A stretch of DNA of 59,427 bases, taken from contig QWPF01000001.1 of NCBI GenBank assembly GCA_003671255.1, forward strand, positions 94,105 to 153,531, given 5' to 3'. This document shows, piece by piece, positions 1 to 9,619 of the stretch. The position numbers and the translations under genes were made by a program. The first letter of the stretch is position 1. The number at the start of each line of letters is the position of its first letter. This DNA is from Planctomycetota bacterium (GTDB lineage: Bacteria; Planctomycetota; Planctomycetia; Gemmatales; Gemmataceae). Below the pieces are notes generated by a model that did not search any database, was not told the origin of the DNA, and saw nothing but the letters and a program-made list of their open reading frames with translations.

Positions 1-243
1 AACCACAATGCCAATGGAAATAATGGTTAGAAAAGCGGTATAGCCACTTTTTGTAGACCCGCCTTGATCAGCGTTGCCAAAGTGTTGGTAGGCGATCATC
101 GCAAGGGCAATCATGCCCGCACCAAAGAACGCGCGCAATAGCCCGAGAGGTAAAAGGCCAGAATTCCAAGCTTTAACCAGCCAATTTTTGTTATTGAATG
201 AATCCATTGCCATTTTTTGCATCCGTTCTTTTGTGTTAGCCAT
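1..243 (-). CDS. Partial hypothetical membrane protein (N-terminal part)
   Basis: The minus strand is open from an ATG at 241-243 to the window edge, giving 81 residues that begin MANTKERMQK. A basic, polar N-terminus is followed by two likely membrane segments, one around residues 37-57 (leucine, phenylalanine, alanine and glycine rich) and one at the cut end, separated by a short polar loop with NADQGG. The C-terminus lies outside the window. I do not recognise the family. It is on the same strand as the dGTPase gene that follows after 90 bases, but I see nothing tying their functions together. Confidence 0.55.
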   Translation of the reverse strand, partial: MANTKERMQKMAMDSFNNKNWLVKAWNSGLLPLGLLRAFFGAGMIALAMIAYQHFGNADQGGSTKSGYTAFLTIISIGIVV

Positions 244-329
244 CAATATATATTTACATTTTAATGGAATGAACAACCTTTTAAAAGTGCTTGTAACAAC
301 AATGCTTTTATTTTCATCCCTTAATTTAT

Positions 330-1451
330 TTATACATCAAAGTAAGGATTGAAGATCTTCATGTATTCATCTTGTGCGAATCGATCTGTCATTCCAGCGA
401 TATAATCGCAAACAGTGCGATGTAAACCTTGGGTTTTTATCCGGGCTTTATACCTCTCAGGTAACTGCAGTGGGTTCTCAGAGAATTCGGAAAATAATCT
501 TTTTACAAACCTGGCACCTTTATTTGCCATCCGTTGTACCCTGAAATTATTGTATATCTTCTGCTTTAACACCGAACCAAGTTCATGTTTAAGGTCTTCA
601 ATTTCGGGGCTGTGGCAAACAACCGAAATCTCCATATCTCTAACTTGTTCAAGGCTGGTCGCTTTTGTCATAGCTATGTTTTTTCGGGTGTTTTCAACTA
701 AATCGTAAACATGCATATCGATAAGAATCCGAATGGCACCTAATTGAGTTTGGGTTGCTGTAGCTTCTTTGGGTAAAATTTCTTGTGCTTTTGCAAATGC
801 CTTTTTCCATATTTTTGATCCATCAAGATCGGAAAACTCAATTATTCCTAAGCTTATTGCATCATCAATATCATGTGCATTATACGCTAGGCTATCGCAA
901 GTATCCGCCACTTGTGCTTCGAGAAAAGGTTGTTTGTATTTCAGGTATTTTTTAACTTCCGGGCAGTCGGGCACCTTGGAATGTAATGCCATCGCTTCTC
1001 GTACTTCCCATGTTAAGTTTAATCCCGGATAGCTTGCGTAGGGGTATTCCAGTTCCTCGACAATTCTAAGCGCATGGCGGTTGTGTTCGAATCCGCCATG
1101 ATTAACCATGCAATCCCGCAAGGCATATTCGCCCGCATGGCCAAAAGGAGGGTGCCCAAGGTCGTGAGAGAGAGCGATTGCTTCGGTTAAATCTTCGTTT
1201 AAGAGTAATTGCCTGGCAACGGTTCTACTTATTTGTGCCACCTCAAGGGTGTGGGTTAACCGTGTTCGATGGTGATCGCTTGTATGGGTAACAAGGACTT
1301 GGGTTTTGTGTGCGAGCCGTCGAAAAGCAGTGGCATGAACAATTCGGTCCCTATCTCGCTGGTAGGAATTTCGAAAAGGATGATCTATTTCGGGGTAGTC
1401 TCTGCCTTTGCTGAGGTCGGTTTTCATGGCTAGGGGGGAGAGAGATAGCAT
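330..1451 (-). CDS. dgt: dGTPase-like HD-domain triphosphohydrolase
   Basis: This 373-aa protein is a deoxyguanosinetriphosphate triphosphohydrolase-like enzyme, which splits dNTPs to deoxynucleoside and tripolyphosphate. The HD metal site is visible: His67, the HD pair at 96-97, and the GHPPFGHAGE motif at 99-108, with a further aspartate-rich stretch (NAHDIDDA) near residue 200. Family hallmarks before the HD site include RDRDRI and FRRLAHKTQV. The start at 1451 is supported by GGAG seven bases upstream. It lies 27 bases after the HIT gene on the same strand, so the two probably form an operon. Length suits the shorter bacterial dGTPase-like class. Substrate choice among dNTPs cannot be read from sequence. 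Confidence 0.93.
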   Translation of the reverse strand: MLSLSPLAMKTDLSKGRDYPEIDHPFRNSYQRDRDRIVHATAFRRLAHKTQVLVTHTSDHHRTRLTHTLEVAQISRTVARQLLLNEDLTEAIALSHDLGHPPFGHAGEYALRDCMVNHGGFEHNRHALRIVEELEYPYASYPGLNLTWEVREAMALHSKVPDCPEVKKYLKYKQPFLEAQVADTCDSLAYNAHDIDDAISLGIIEFSDLDGSKIWKKAFAKAQEILPKEATATQTQLGAIRILIDMHVYDLVENTRKNIAMTKATSLEQVRDMEISVVCHSPEIEDLKHELGSVLKQKIYNNFRVQRMANKGARFVKRLFSEFSENPLQLPERYKARIKTQGLHRTVCDYIAGMTDRFAQDEYMKIFNPYFDV

Positions 1452-1478
1452 GTGGGCTCCGATATAAAAGGGTTAAAT

Positions 1479-2000
1479 CTAACATTCTTTGGGAAAAGGG
1501 TGTTTTTCAATACTTTGGGTGAGGATGTCGAAAAAGCTATCCAGAGATTGGACAATGACTTTAGTGGCGGTTAAGACGGGCATAAAATTGGTATCGCCAT
1601 TCCAGCGGGGTACGATGTGCCAGTGAAGGTGTCCTGGGACGCCTGCTCCAGCTGCGGCCCCATGATTCATTCCGATGTTAAATCCATCAGGATTGATCAA
1701 TTCTTTTACTATTTTTAAAAGATGTTGGATTGTAAGAGAGTTAGATAAAAGCTGGTTTTCATCTAGTTGGCCTAGATCCCCGGTGTGATCGAGTGGGCAG
1801 ATTAGGAGGTGCCCATTGTTGTAGGGGAATTTATTCAACATGACTAGGCTGAACCTAAGTCGTTTCACAAGAAGGTTTTGCTTATCTATATGCTTGTCAA
1901 ATAGGTGGTTTTTAGCAGAACAGATGAAGCAAGAATCGGTTTTTTCGGGTTTGGTGGCAGCAATATACGCATGGCGCCAAGGGGCCCAAAGATTGTCCAT
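1479..2000 (-). CDS. HIT family hydrolase (Ap4A hydrolase-like)
   Basis: A 173-aa histidine-triad protein of the nucleotide hydrolase/transferase superfamily. The signature HLHWHIVPRW is at residues 124-133, preceded by GFNIGMNHGAAAGAGVPG. The N-terminus MDNLWAPWRH and a CFIC pair at 24-27 are typical of the bacterial subgroup often annotated as Ap4A phosphorylase or galactose-1-phosphate uridylyltransferase-like. I chose the ATG at 2000 over an in-frame start 48 bases further upstream because GGGGAGA stands about seven bases before it and family homology begins at MDNLWAPW. The dGTPase gene follows in the same direction, so both may act in nucleotide clean-up; that is inference. Confidence 0.9.
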   Translation of the reverse strand: MDNLWAPWRHAYIAATKPEKTDSCFICSAKNHLFDKHIDKQNLLVKRLRFSLVMLNKFPYNNGHLLICPLDHTGDLGQLDENQLLSNSLTIQHLLKIVKELINPDGFNIGMNHGAAAGAGVPGHLHWHIVPRWNGDTNFMPVLTATKVIVQSLDSFFDILTQSIEKHPFPKEC

Positions 2001-2194
2001 AAGATTCTCCCCAAAGGAATTATTGGTGGAAGTATACAGGAAATCCATGGCATCGAATGAGTAAAATCTCGATTATTCATGGAGTTTTGATAAACTTATT
2101 TAGAAGTCTAAGCAAATGAGCACTAGACTAAATGATGGTTTATAAATACTTTAATTATGAGTAAATTTTTCGTTTAGGAAGGGATGTTTCAAAC

Positions 2195-2380
2195 ATGGCA
2201 GTACCAAAAAGAAGGACTTCGCATGCCCGCCAAGGTAAAAGGCGAAGCCATTTGGGAGTAAAACCTATGCAAATTGCATATTGTTCCAATTGTGGATTCC
2301 CGTTCAGGCCACACAGAGTTTGCTCTAATTGTGGTTTTTATCAGGGGCGTGAGTTTTTGAAAGTCGATCAGGAGAAGTAA
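2195..2380 (+). CDS. rpmF: 50S ribosomal protein L32
   Basis: A 61-aa ribosomal protein L32, a large-subunit component. It begins MAVPKRRTSHARQGKRR and carries two CxxC pairs (YCSNCGF and VCSNCGF) forming the zinc ribbon seen in many bacterial L32 proteins. A GAAGGGA Shine-Dalgarno sequence lies upstream. The gene is the first in the fatty-acid operon: its stop is three bases before plsX, whose ribosome binding site lies inside the rpmF 3' end. The rpmF-plsX linkage is widely conserved and couples ribosome and membrane synthesis. Confidence 0.97.
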   Translation: MAVPKRRTSHARQGKRRSHLGVKPMQIAYCSNCGFPFRPHRVCSNCGFYQGREFLKVDQEK

Positions 2381-2383
2381 AAA

Positions 2384-3394
2384 ATGCGCATTGCTTTGGA
2401 TGCAATGGGCGGAGATTTTGCTCCTGGACCGATCATTGCTGGGGCTTTACAGGCGGTTCAGTCTGACACCGAACTTTCCGTAGTTCTTGTGGGTGATAAA
2501 GATCAAATTGATCCTCACATTCAAGGTCATCCCAATTCTGATCGTATCAAAGTCTTTCATTGCACCCAAGCCATTGGGATGGAGGAATCTCCCGTTGATG
2601 GCTTGCGTAAAAAACCTGACAACTCCATTTCTAGATGCTGGCAGTTGCTCTGCCAAAAAGAAGTTGAAGGCATAGTTAGTGCCGGAAATACAGGCGCAAT
2701 GGTTGCAGGGGGTATGTTTACCAGACGCTTCTTGAAAAATGTCAAGCGCCCTGGCATAGCTGCTGTTATGCCAACTAAAAAAGGCTTTTGTGTTTTAATT
2801 GATGTGGGTGCAAACACTGAACCCAAGGCTGAACATCTTTTTCAATATGGTGTTATGGGAAGTTTGTTTGCGCGCAGAATCCTTGGTCATGAAAACCCTA
2901 AAATAGGCCTCATGAATATTGGTTCCGAGGAGGCCAAGGGCAATAGCCTAGCTAAAGAAACTCTTGCACTTTTTAATAATAGCCCCATGCGAACCAGTTT
3001 TATAGGCAACATTGAGGGCCGTGATATTCATCAGGGCGTTGCGGAAGTTGTTGTTTGTGATGGTTTTGTTGGGAATGTCGTGCTTAAAGTCTGTGAAGGG
3101 CTTTATCAATATTTGATGGAAGTTACCACTCAGGAAGTTTTGGGTTGTTTGAAACTGGAAAAAGACTTAGCAAAAAACGCCTTGAAACAACTTGCTAGCA
3201 AATATGATTACAGCGAATTTGGTGGCGCACCTCTGCTTGGTATCGATGGTGTTTGTATTATTTGTCATGGTAGTTCCAAAGACCGGGCCATTAAAAATGC
3301 GTTGCTGTTGGCTGCCAAGTATGTAAGGCTTAAGCTCAATGATTTAATTGTTAGCGAACTTGAGAAAACCCCTTCTGTTGCGATAACTCAGTAG
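2384..3394 (+). CDS. plsX: Phosphate acyltransferase PlsX
   Basis: A 336-aa PlsX, which makes acyl-phosphate from acyl-ACP for the first acylation of glycerol-3-phosphate in phospholipid synthesis; it is a peripheral membrane enzyme. Family motifs include LDAMGGDFAPGP at the N-terminus, GNTGAMVAGG, a central VDVGAN-type stretch (LIDVGANTEPK), the NIGSEEAKG loop, and VCDGFVGNVVLK towards the C-terminus. Length matches the family. It is translationally close to rpmF and is followed after 58 bases by fabD, in the order typical for bacterial lipid operons. Confidence 0.97.
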   Translation: MRIALDAMGGDFAPGPIIAGALQAVQSDTELSVVLVGDKDQIDPHIQGHPNSDRIKVFHCTQAIGMEESPVDGLRKKPDNSISRCWQLLCQKEVEGIVSAGNTGAMVAGGMFTRRFLKNVKRPGIAAVMPTKKGFCVLIDVGANTEPKAEHLFQYGVMGSLFARRILGHENPKIGLMNIGSEEAKGNSLAKETLALFNNSPMRTSFIGNIEGRDIHQGVAEVVVCDGFVGNVVLKVCEGLYQYLMEVTTQEVLGCLKLEKDLAKNALKQLASKYDYSEFGGAPLLGIDGVCIICHGSSKDRAIKNALLLAAKYVRLKLNDLIVSELEKTPSVAITQ

Positions 3395-3452
3395 GATTTT
3401 GTTTGGTATTTAGTCCTTTCTAGTCCTAGAGTCTGAAGGAAGCTATTAACAA

Positions 3453-4358
3453 ATGGGGTCAACTGCGTTTTTATTTCCTGGTCAGGGAGCCCAATACTTG
3501 GGCATGGGTGCGGCTCTTTGCGAAAAGTTCCCGCCCGCATTTCAAAAGTTTCAGCAGGCTTCTCAAATTCTTGGTTATGATCTTCTTGACATATGCAAGA
3601 ACGGCCCGTTGGAAAAGCTCAATTCTACTGTCATCAGTCAGCCTGCTATTTATGTTTCGAGTTTAGCGGCCTTGGATTTGTTGAATTCTGAAGCTCCAGA
3701 TGCTGCCCAAAGCTGTCAAATTACTGCGGGACTTAGTTTGGGCGAATACTCTGCATTAACTTTTGCTGGGGCTATTAGCTTTGCTGATGGTGTTGCCTTG
3801 GTAAAAGAGCGAGGTGAGGCCATGCAAGCCGCCTCAGAAAAAATTCCAAGTGGTATGCTCAGTGTTATTGGCGCTGAAAAAGAGCAGATTGCAGAACTTT
3901 GTGAAGAAGCCGGAAAAGTAGGCCTGATTAAAATGGCTAATTTTCTCTGCCCCGGGAATATAGTTGTTTCAGGTGATAATGAAGCATGTACGATGTTTGA
4001 AAAAATTGCATTAGAAAAAGGCATTAGGACCATAAAGCTCGCCGTTGCAGGGGCTTTCCATACCGCTATTATGGAACCTGCTCTTGAAAGACTGGCCAAG
4101 ATCCTAAGTAATACTAGCATAGCTTCTACTAAGGTTCCAGTGCTTGCGAATGTCGATGCTTTGGAGCACACTGACCCCGCAAGCATTAAAAATAAACTCG
4201 CTCGTCAGGTTGTAGAGCCAGTCCTTTGGGAAAATTGCATCCGGAAAATTCTGGACTCCGGGGTTGAAAAGCTTTATGAAGTAGGTCCGGGTCGTGTTCT
4301 TGCTGGTTTAGCTAAGCGAATTAACCGGAAGATAGATATTGTTAACATTCAGGCTTAA
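3453..4358 (+). CDS. fabD: Malonyl-CoA:ACP transacylase
   Basis: A 301-aa FabD that transfers malonyl groups from CoA to acyl carrier protein to start fatty-acid elongation. The N-terminal FPGQGAQ motif, the nucleophile elbow GLSLGEYSAL with its serine near residue 94, the oxyanion glutamine of the FPGQGAQ motif and the catalytic histidine in AGAFHT near residue 200 are all present. It sits between plsX and acpP; no fabH or fabG lies in between, unlike many bacterial fab operons. An AAGGA sequence lies twelve bases before the ATG. Confidence 0.97.
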   Translation: MGSTAFLFPGQGAQYLGMGAALCEKFPPAFQKFQQASQILGYDLLDICKNGPLEKLNSTVISQPAIYVSSLAALDLLNSEAPDAAQSCQITAGLSLGEYSALTFAGAISFADGVALVKERGEAMQAASEKIPSGMLSVIGAEKEQIAELCEEAGKVGLIKMANFLCPGNIVVSGDNEACTMFEKIALEKGIRTIKLAVAGAFHTAIMEPALERLAKILSNTSIASTKVPVLANVDALEHTDPASIKNKLARQVVEPVLWENCIRKILDSGVEKLYEVGPGRVLAGLAKRINRKIDIVNIQA

Positions 4359-4504
4359 TCTCCAACTTTAATGTGGACTGATTTAGCAGGAATTATAAAC
4401 AAGATAGATAAGATGGCTTGCCCGAGCTTCTTGGTTGTGGTAGATAAACTTATTAAGTATTCTTATGGGCTTTATTGCCCTACGTTTTCTGGAGGTATTG
4501 TGCC

Positions 4505-4747
4505 GTGGCTTCTGTCGAAGAAAGAGTTATAGATATTGTTGTTGAATCCTTGGCTGTCGATAGAGGTCAAATCACTCGCACCACTTCCTTCGTTGAAGAT
4601 GTGGGCGCAGATTCCCTTGATGTCGTCGAATTGGTTATGGAACTCGAGGAAGAGTTCGACATTCAAATCCCCGATGAACAAGCTGCTAAAATTCGCACCG
4701 TAGGCGAAGCAATTGAATACATCGAAAAGGAGCAAGCCAAGAAATGA
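4505..4747 (+). CDS. acpP: Acyl carrier protein
   Basis: An 80-aa acidic acyl carrier protein that holds the growing fatty-acyl chain on 4'-phosphopantetheine. The attachment serine is in the motif [18 protein letters not shown]. The open frame extends further upstream, but a strong GGAGG lies nine bases before the GTG at 4505, giving the expected N-terminus [12 protein letters not shown], so I place the start there. The stop overlaps the fabF ATG (ATGA), pointing to translational coupling. ACP type II fatty-acid synthesis is certain; possible use by other ketosynthases in the genome is open. Confidence 0.96.
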   Translation: MASVEERVIDIVVESLAVDRGQITRTTSFVEDVGADSLDVVELVMELEEEFDIQIPDEQAAKIRTVGEAIEYIEKEQAKK

Positions 4748-5979
4748 CACGGCGTGTTGTCATTACCGGGCTTGGTACTGTCAATTCTCTTAGTAATGAT
4801 ATCTCAACTTTTTGGGATTATCTTTGTGCAGGACGCAGTGGTGTAAGCCTTATAGAGCAGTTTGATACTTCAGCCTTCAAAGTCCGATTTGGAGGCGAAG
4901 TTAAGAACTTCATCCCTGAAAATCACCTTGAAGGGAAAGTTGCAAAAAGGCTTGATCGCTTCTCCCAATTTGCACTCGTTGCTGCTATCTCATCTGTAAA
5001 AGATTCAGGAATTGATTTCTCTAAAGGTGATCCCTTTCGCTATGGCGTTATCATTGGTAGCGGTATTGGTGGTCTGAATGAATTTGAAGAACAGCATACA
5101 CGCCATACACAACAAGGCCCTGATCGAATCAGCCCTTTTGTTATCCCGAAAATGATTGCTAATTCCGCTGCAGGAAATGTCTCAATCCATTTTAATTTGA
5201 TGGGGCATAATACTGTTATTTCAACCGCTTGTGCCTCTGCTGCGCATGCCTTGGGTGATGCTTTGCATACGATTCGTGGCGGGTTTGCAGATGCGATTGT
5301 TGCGGGTGGTTCTGAAGCTGCTATTACTCCCATGGGGCTTGGTGGTTTTATTGCTGCTAGAGCCGTCTCCCATCGCAATAACGACCCCTCTACTGCTAGT
5401 AGGCCTTTTGATAAAGACCGTGATGGGTTTGTTTTAAGTGAAGGCGCTGGTATTGTTGTTTTGGAAGAATATGAGCATGCCCGTAATCGTGGCGCAAATA
5501 TTTACGCTGAGATCCTAGGTTGTGGCAACACTGCAGATGCCTATCATATTACCGCGCCTCATCCCGAGGGAGTTGGTGCTTCTAAGGCTGTTCAGTTTGC
5601 TTTAGCAGATGCCAAGCTTAACCCTGATCAAATCGATTATGTTAATGCACATGGTACTAGCACTCAACTTGGCGATGAAGCTGAAACTAGGGCCCTTAAG
5701 ATTGTTTTTAAAGATCATGCTAAGAAGCTTGTGGTAAGTAGCACTAAAAGTATGATCGGGCATACTCTAGGAGCCAGTGGCGGTATTGAGCTTATTGCTT
5801 GTGCGCTTTCGATTAAACATGGAATCGTTCACCCTACTATCAATTTAAATACTCCTGATCCTAAATGCGACCTTGATTATGTTCCGAATTCAGCAAGACA
5901 AATGAAGGTTCGTTATGTTGTTTCCAATAGCTTTGGATTTGGTGGGCATAACTGCTGCTTGGCTCTTGGGCCTGTTTAG
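4744..5979 (+). CDS. fabF: 3-oxoacyl-ACP synthase II
   Basis: A 411-aa condensing enzyme that elongates acyl-ACP with malonyl-ACP. The Cys-His-His triad is complete: Cys163 in [11 protein letters not shown], His303 in [11 protein letters not shown] and His340 in [13 protein letters not shown]. The gene overlaps the acpP stop by four bases. Its length and motif spacing are those of ordinary FabF. It is the housekeeping copy; a second, more divergent ketosynthase lies on the minus strand at 26.3-27.5 kb. Confidence 0.97.
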   Translation: MTRRVVITGLGTVNSLSNDISTFWDYLCAGRSGVSLIEQFDTSAFKVRFGGEVKNFIPENHLEGKVAKRLDRFSQFALVAAISSVKDSGIDFSKGDPFRYGVIIGSGIGGLNEFEEQHTRHTQQGPDRISPFVIPKMIANSAAGNVSIHFNLMGHNTVISTACASAAHALGDALHTIRGGFADAIVAGGSEAAITPMGLGGFIAARAVSHRNNDPSTASRPFDKDRDGFVLSEGAGIVVLEEYEHARNRGANIYAEILGCGNTADAYHITAPHPEGVGASKAVQFALADAKLNPDQIDYVNAHGTSTQLGDEAETRALKIVFKDHAKKLVVSSTKSMIGHTLGASGGIELIACALSIKHGIVHPTINLNTPDPKCDLDYVPNSARQMKVRYVVSNSFGFGGHNCCLALGPV

Positions 5980-6026
5980 ATTTCAATCTCATGGTCTAAT
6001 TAACTCCTTAGCCAGATGTTTTTGCT

Positions 6027-6824
6027 ATGGAAACCAACAAACCCTCTGACCATTTCTTCTCTGATTATGACAGAATAAAGCGTGAAAGAGCATTTCATGA
6101 TGATCAAGCCCATGGCAGGTTGCACGCTTTTTCTTCCCCTGAAAATTATCTTTTTACCGATGAGCAGTATTTAGCTCATGAATCTTGGGTTCAAACTGCT
6201 GTTTTAAAACTAGGAAATCTCAAGGGACAACGAGTTTTAGATTTAGGCTGTGGGCATGGCATGGCTTCTGTTCTTTTTGCCAGACAAGGGGCTTTTGTAA
6301 CCTCTTTGGATGTTTCTACAGGTTACCTTGCTGAAACGAAAAACAGAGCTATTGCTAATGGTTTTCAAGTAAATGTTTTGGCCGCTTGTGCAGAACTTCT
6401 TCCTTTTGCTAATAACTCTTTTGATCTCATTTGGGGAAACGCCATATTGCATCATTTAAACTTGGATTTTGCTTCCAGCGAGATTTTGAGAGTATTAAGG
6501 CCCAATGGAAAAGCTGTTTTCTGTGAGCCCGTTTCCTTTTCTTTCTTGACTCGTTCGATTCGTGATTTTATGGCTTTAAGGGCAGGTAATAAGCATACCC
6601 GCGATGAGGAATCCTTAACTTGGGAAACTCTTTTAAATTTAAAGCATTCGTTCCCTAATTTGACTTGGGAAGGTCACCAATTCTTAGGCAGCATCCCCAG
6701 GCTTTTAAAATTATCATTTCTTAATCGTTTCTTTGACAGTGCTGATCAGATTTTTTGTAGGAATTTTTTTGTTTATAACCGACTTTGCAGGTATGCTATA
6801 TTGGAAGTTCAGAAACCAAGCTAG
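6027..6824 (+). CDS. Class I SAM-dependent methyltransferase
   Basis: A 265-aa methyltransferase of unknown substrate. The SAM-binding motif VLDLGCGHGMASVLFA lies near residues 70-85, followed by a motif II acid (TSLDVS) and the motif IV region DLIWGNAILHHL typical of Methyltransf_11/25 enzymes. The N-terminal region with SDYDRIKRERAFHDDQAHGR resembles methyltransferases acting on lipids, sugars or natural products. It lies 47 bases after fabF and 19 before the ComEA-like gene on the same strand and may be co-transcribed, but nothing in the sequence fixes its substrate. Confidence 0.85.
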   Translation: METNKPSDHFFSDYDRIKRERAFHDDQAHGRLHAFSSPENYLFTDEQYLAHESWVQTAVLKLGNLKGQRVLDLGCGHGMASVLFARQGAFVTSLDVSTGYLAETKNRAIANGFQVNVLAACAELLPFANNSFDLIWGNAILHHLNLDFASSEILRVLRPNGKAVFCEPVSFSFLTRSIRDFMALRAGNKHTRDEESLTWETLLNLKHSFPNLTWEGHQFLGSIPRLLKLSFLNRFFDSADQIFCRNFFVYNRLCRYAILEVQKPS

Positions 6825-6843
6825 CTACTTGTAAAGAATTATA

Positions 6844-7557
6844 ATGCCCATTTCTTTGAAGTCCTCTGATACCCCTTTGTTAATTCTTACCCCTTCATTG
6901 ACTTTTAGGAAAAACAACTGCTTCGTATACTCTGTAATGGTTCAGGTTTGCTTGGTATTCTCATTACTTGCACTTTGTTTTTTTGCTTGTTTCCAACAGT
7001 TTTTCACATCCCATGTTTTTTCATCCTCTTTTCATTCAGAAATTGCGAAGCTTGATTCTCTAAAACTTGACTTGAATGATTCCTCACTTGGTGAATTAGC
7101 ACAAGTTCCTGGTGTTGGGAAATCGATTGCTTCTGAAATCGTAAACTATCGCAAGGCTTTTGGCGGATTTAAGACCCTTGATGAAATTGAAAAGTTAAAA
7201 GGTGTTGGCAAGAAAACTGCTGAGAAAATTCGACATCATTTGGTCGTTTCTCAATCTGTTCCTATTACTGACCTGCCTAAGCCCAAAATCTGGATTCCCC
7301 CCAACACTTTTCCAGAAAAAGCTTCATCAACCGGGAAGATTAATCTTCTATCTGAAAAATTAGACCCGAATCTTGCTTCTTTTGAAGAATTAAAAAAGCT
7401 CCCGGGTATTGGCGATTTATTAGCTAAAAGAATTGTGGATAAAAGGCAGGATATGCTGTTTCGTGATGAAAATGACCTCCAAAAAGTTTCAGGTATAGGA
7501 AAAAAAACCTCTGCAAAGATTGCTCCCTTCTTGAAATTTCCTTTAATCAGTCAATAA
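6844..7557 (+). CDS. Membrane-anchored tandem helix-hairpin-helix protein (ComEA-like)
   Basis: A 237-aa protein with one membrane segment near residues 33-55 (hydrophobic, after a polar start) and two helix-hairpin-helix regions. The first, at about 75-140, contains LNDSSLGELAQVPGVGKSIA and KLKGVGKKTAEKI; the second, at about 175-232, contains LPGIGDLLAKRIVDKR and VSGIGKKTSAKI. Such modules bind DNA non-specifically; in ComEA the domain binds incoming DNA during natural transformation. Here the duplication and the anchor suggest a periplasmic DNA-binding protein. It precedes uvrB by 46 bases, so a role in DNA handling is plausible. No comEC is present in the window. Confidence 0.8.
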   Translation: MPISLKSSDTPLLILTPSLTFRKNNCFVYSVMVQVCLVFSLLALCFFACFQQFFTSHVFSSSFHSEIAKLDSLKLDLNDSSLGELAQVPGVGKSIASEIVNYRKAFGGFKTLDEIEKLKGVGKKTAEKIRHHLVVSQSVPITDLPKPKIWIPPNTFPEKASSTGKINLLSEKLDPNLASFEELKKLPGIGDLLAKRIVDKRQDMLFRDENDLQKVSGIGKKTSAKIAPFLKFPLISQ

Positions 7558-7603
7558 TGCTTAAGACTCTTAATCTTTCTTCTTTACGGAAAGCTTTTAG
7601 CCG

Positions 7604-9619
7604 ATGGGCACCCTTTTTAATTTAGTTAGCCCTTATCAACCCGCGGGTGATCAACCCAGAGCCATTGAAGCTTTGTTGCGCGGTTTTAACGAAGGGAAGG
7701 CTGCTCAAGTTTTACTGGGGGCTACCGGTACCGGGAAAACTTTTACTGCCAGCCATGTTATCGCAAATTTAAACAGGCCCACTTTGGTGCTGGCGCACAA
7801 TAAAACTCTTGCTGCCCAACTTTACCAAGAGTTTAAAGCGTTCTTTCCTGAGAACGCAGTCAATTATTTTGTCAGTTATTACGATTATTATCAGCCTGAA
7901 GCTTATATTCCACAGCGTGACATCTATATCGAGAAAGATGCTCAAATAAATGAAAATATTGATCGGCTTAGGCTTGCTGCTACCAGTGCTTTAGTTAGCA
8001 GGCAGGATGTTATTATTGTTGCCAGTGTTTCTTGTATTTATGGTTTGGGATCGCCCAGCGATTATAAGCGCATGGTTATTTCATTGAAGCGTGGCGAATC
8101 GATACGAAGGGAAGAACTTTTGCTAAAACTTGTAGATATTCAATACAAGAGAAATGATATTTCGTTTACCCGTGGAACATTTAGGGTTCGAGGCGATGTA
8201 ATAGAAATCTGGCCTGCATCCGAGGAAATATCTCTGCGTGTTGAACTTTTTGGTGATGAAATCGACAATCTTAGCCTCACTAACCCTCTCACAGGCGAGG
8301 TTCTTAAAACAAATGATGAACTTTTTATCTACCCTGCTAAACATTTTGTAACACCAGAAAACAGAATGAAAACCGCTGTTGAGGGTATTAAAAAAGAATT
8401 GGACGAAAGGCTTGATGTTTTTAAAAAAGAAGGCAAATTGCTGGAAGCTCAAAGGCTTGCTGCCAGAACTAAGTTTGATATCGAAATGCTGATGGAAACT
8501 GGCCATTGCCCCGGTGTTGAAAATTATGCCCGCTGGTTTAGTGGTAGAAATCCTGGCGAACCACCTTACACTTTAATGGACTTTTTTCCTGAAGATTTTC
8601 TTCTTGTTGTTGATGAATCCCATGTAACCGTACCCCAGGTTCGGGGCATGTACGCAGGCGATCATAGTAGAAAAACAACCCTCGTTGATCATGGGTTCAG
8701 GCTTCCTAGTGCCTTGGATAACAGGCCATTCCGTTTCGAAGAATGGGAAAATAAGTCGAAACGCATCCTTTTTATGTCTGCAACTCCTTCTGAGTATGAA
8801 CTGTCTCGTTGTAAAGGTGAAGTTGTTGAGCAGGTTATTCGGCCTACCGGTTTGGTGGATCCTATTTTGCATGTCCGACCTGCAAAGGGCCAAGTCGCTG
8901 ATCTTCTAAAAGAAATTAAAATCCGCGTCGAGCGTAAAGAACGGGTTTTAGTCACTACGCTCACCAAAAGAATGGCAGAAGATTTGACCCGGTTTTTTCA
9001 AGAAACTGGAATACGATGTAAATGGCTCCATTCAGAATTGGATGCTATCGAGCGAATTAAGGTTCTAAGGGAATTACGCGAAGGAGCATTTGATGTCCTC
9101 GTGGGAATTAATCTTTTACGGGAAGGTTTAGATTTACCCGAAGTTTCTCTTGTTGCAATTTTAGATGCCGATAAAGAAGGGTTCCTACGAAGCGAAACCT
9201 CTCTGATCCAAACAATCGGCCGTGCTGCTAGAAATGTTAATGCGGAAGTTATCCTTTATGGTGATCGAGTCACAAATTCTATGCACCGTGCAATCGAAGA
9301 AACTAAGCGCAGGCGAGACATCCAGACCCAATATAATTTAGAAAATGATATTACCCCGCAATCGATCAAGAGTTTGATTTCAGTTTTTATTGAAGATGAA
9401 ATAGCCGCCTATGATTTTGCTAACAAAGTTGCTGGAATTGAGAACGATGATCAGGTTGATAAACATGAGATGATTGAAGAATTGCAAATCCAAATGCTTA
9501 AAGCTGCTGAAGAACTTGAGTTTGAGAAAGCCGCCCAGCTTCGTGATAAAATCGCAACCTTAAAAGGTGAAAAGGTAGCTACCCCTCAAATAAAGAAAAA
9601 ACGATTTAAAAAACGGTAA
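7604..9619 (+). CDS. uvrB: Excinuclease ABC subunit UvrB
   Basis: A 671-aa UvrB, the helicase-like damage-verification subunit of nucleotide excision repair. The Walker A motif GATGTGKT is at residues 39-46, the beta-hairpin element [12 protein letters not shown] around 93-104, a Walker B-like VVDESH follows, and the helicase motifs continue to IGRAARN. The C-terminal UvrC-binding coiled coil ([15 protein letters not shown]) is intact. Its 3' end overlaps that of the convergent scpA gene by 14 bases. Length matches the family. Confidence 0.98.
   Translation: MGTLFNLVSPYQPAGDQPRAIEALLRGFNEGKAAQVLLGATGTGKTFTASHVIANLNRPTLVLAHNKTLAAQLYQEFKAFFPENAVNYFVSYYDYYQPEAYIPQRDIYIEKDAQINENIDRLRLAATSALVSRQDVIIVASVSCIYGLGSPSDYKRMVISLKRGESIRREELLLKLVDIQYKRNDISFTRGTFRVRGDVIEIWPASEEISLRVELFGDEIDNLSLTNPLTGEVLKTNDELFIYPAKHFVTPENRMKTAVEGIKKELDERLDVFKKEGKLLEAQRLAARTKFDIEMLMETGHCPGVENYARWFSGRNPGEPPYTLMDFFPEDFLLVVDESHVTVPQVRGMYAGDHSRKTTLVDHGFRLPSALDNRPFRFEEWENKSKRILFMSATPSEYELSRCKGEVVEQVIRPTGLVDPILHVRPAKGQVADLLKEIKIRVERKERVLVTTLTKRMAEDLTRFFQETGIRCKWLHSELDAIERIKVLRELREGAFDVLVGINLLREGLDLPEVSLVAILDADKEGFLRSETSLIQTIGRAARNVNAEVILYGDRVTNSMHRAIEETKRRRDIQTQYNLENDITPQSIKSLISVFIEDEIAAYDFANKVAGIENDDQVDKHEMIEELQIQMLKAAEELEFEKAAQLRDKIATLKGEKVATPQIKKKRFKKR

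Noticed and set aside
113-352. Plus-strand open frame of 79 codons at the left edge
   Set aside because: It overlaps the partial minus-strand membrane protein and the end of dgt, has no recognisable sequence and no ribosome binding site.
3716-4186. 156-codon minus-strand open frame inside fabD
   Set aside because: Complete overlap with a certain gene; the translation has no family features.
4472-4750. 92-codon minus-strand open frame opposite acpP
   Set aside because: Mirror of acpP, which has a strong ribosome binding site and conserved sequence.
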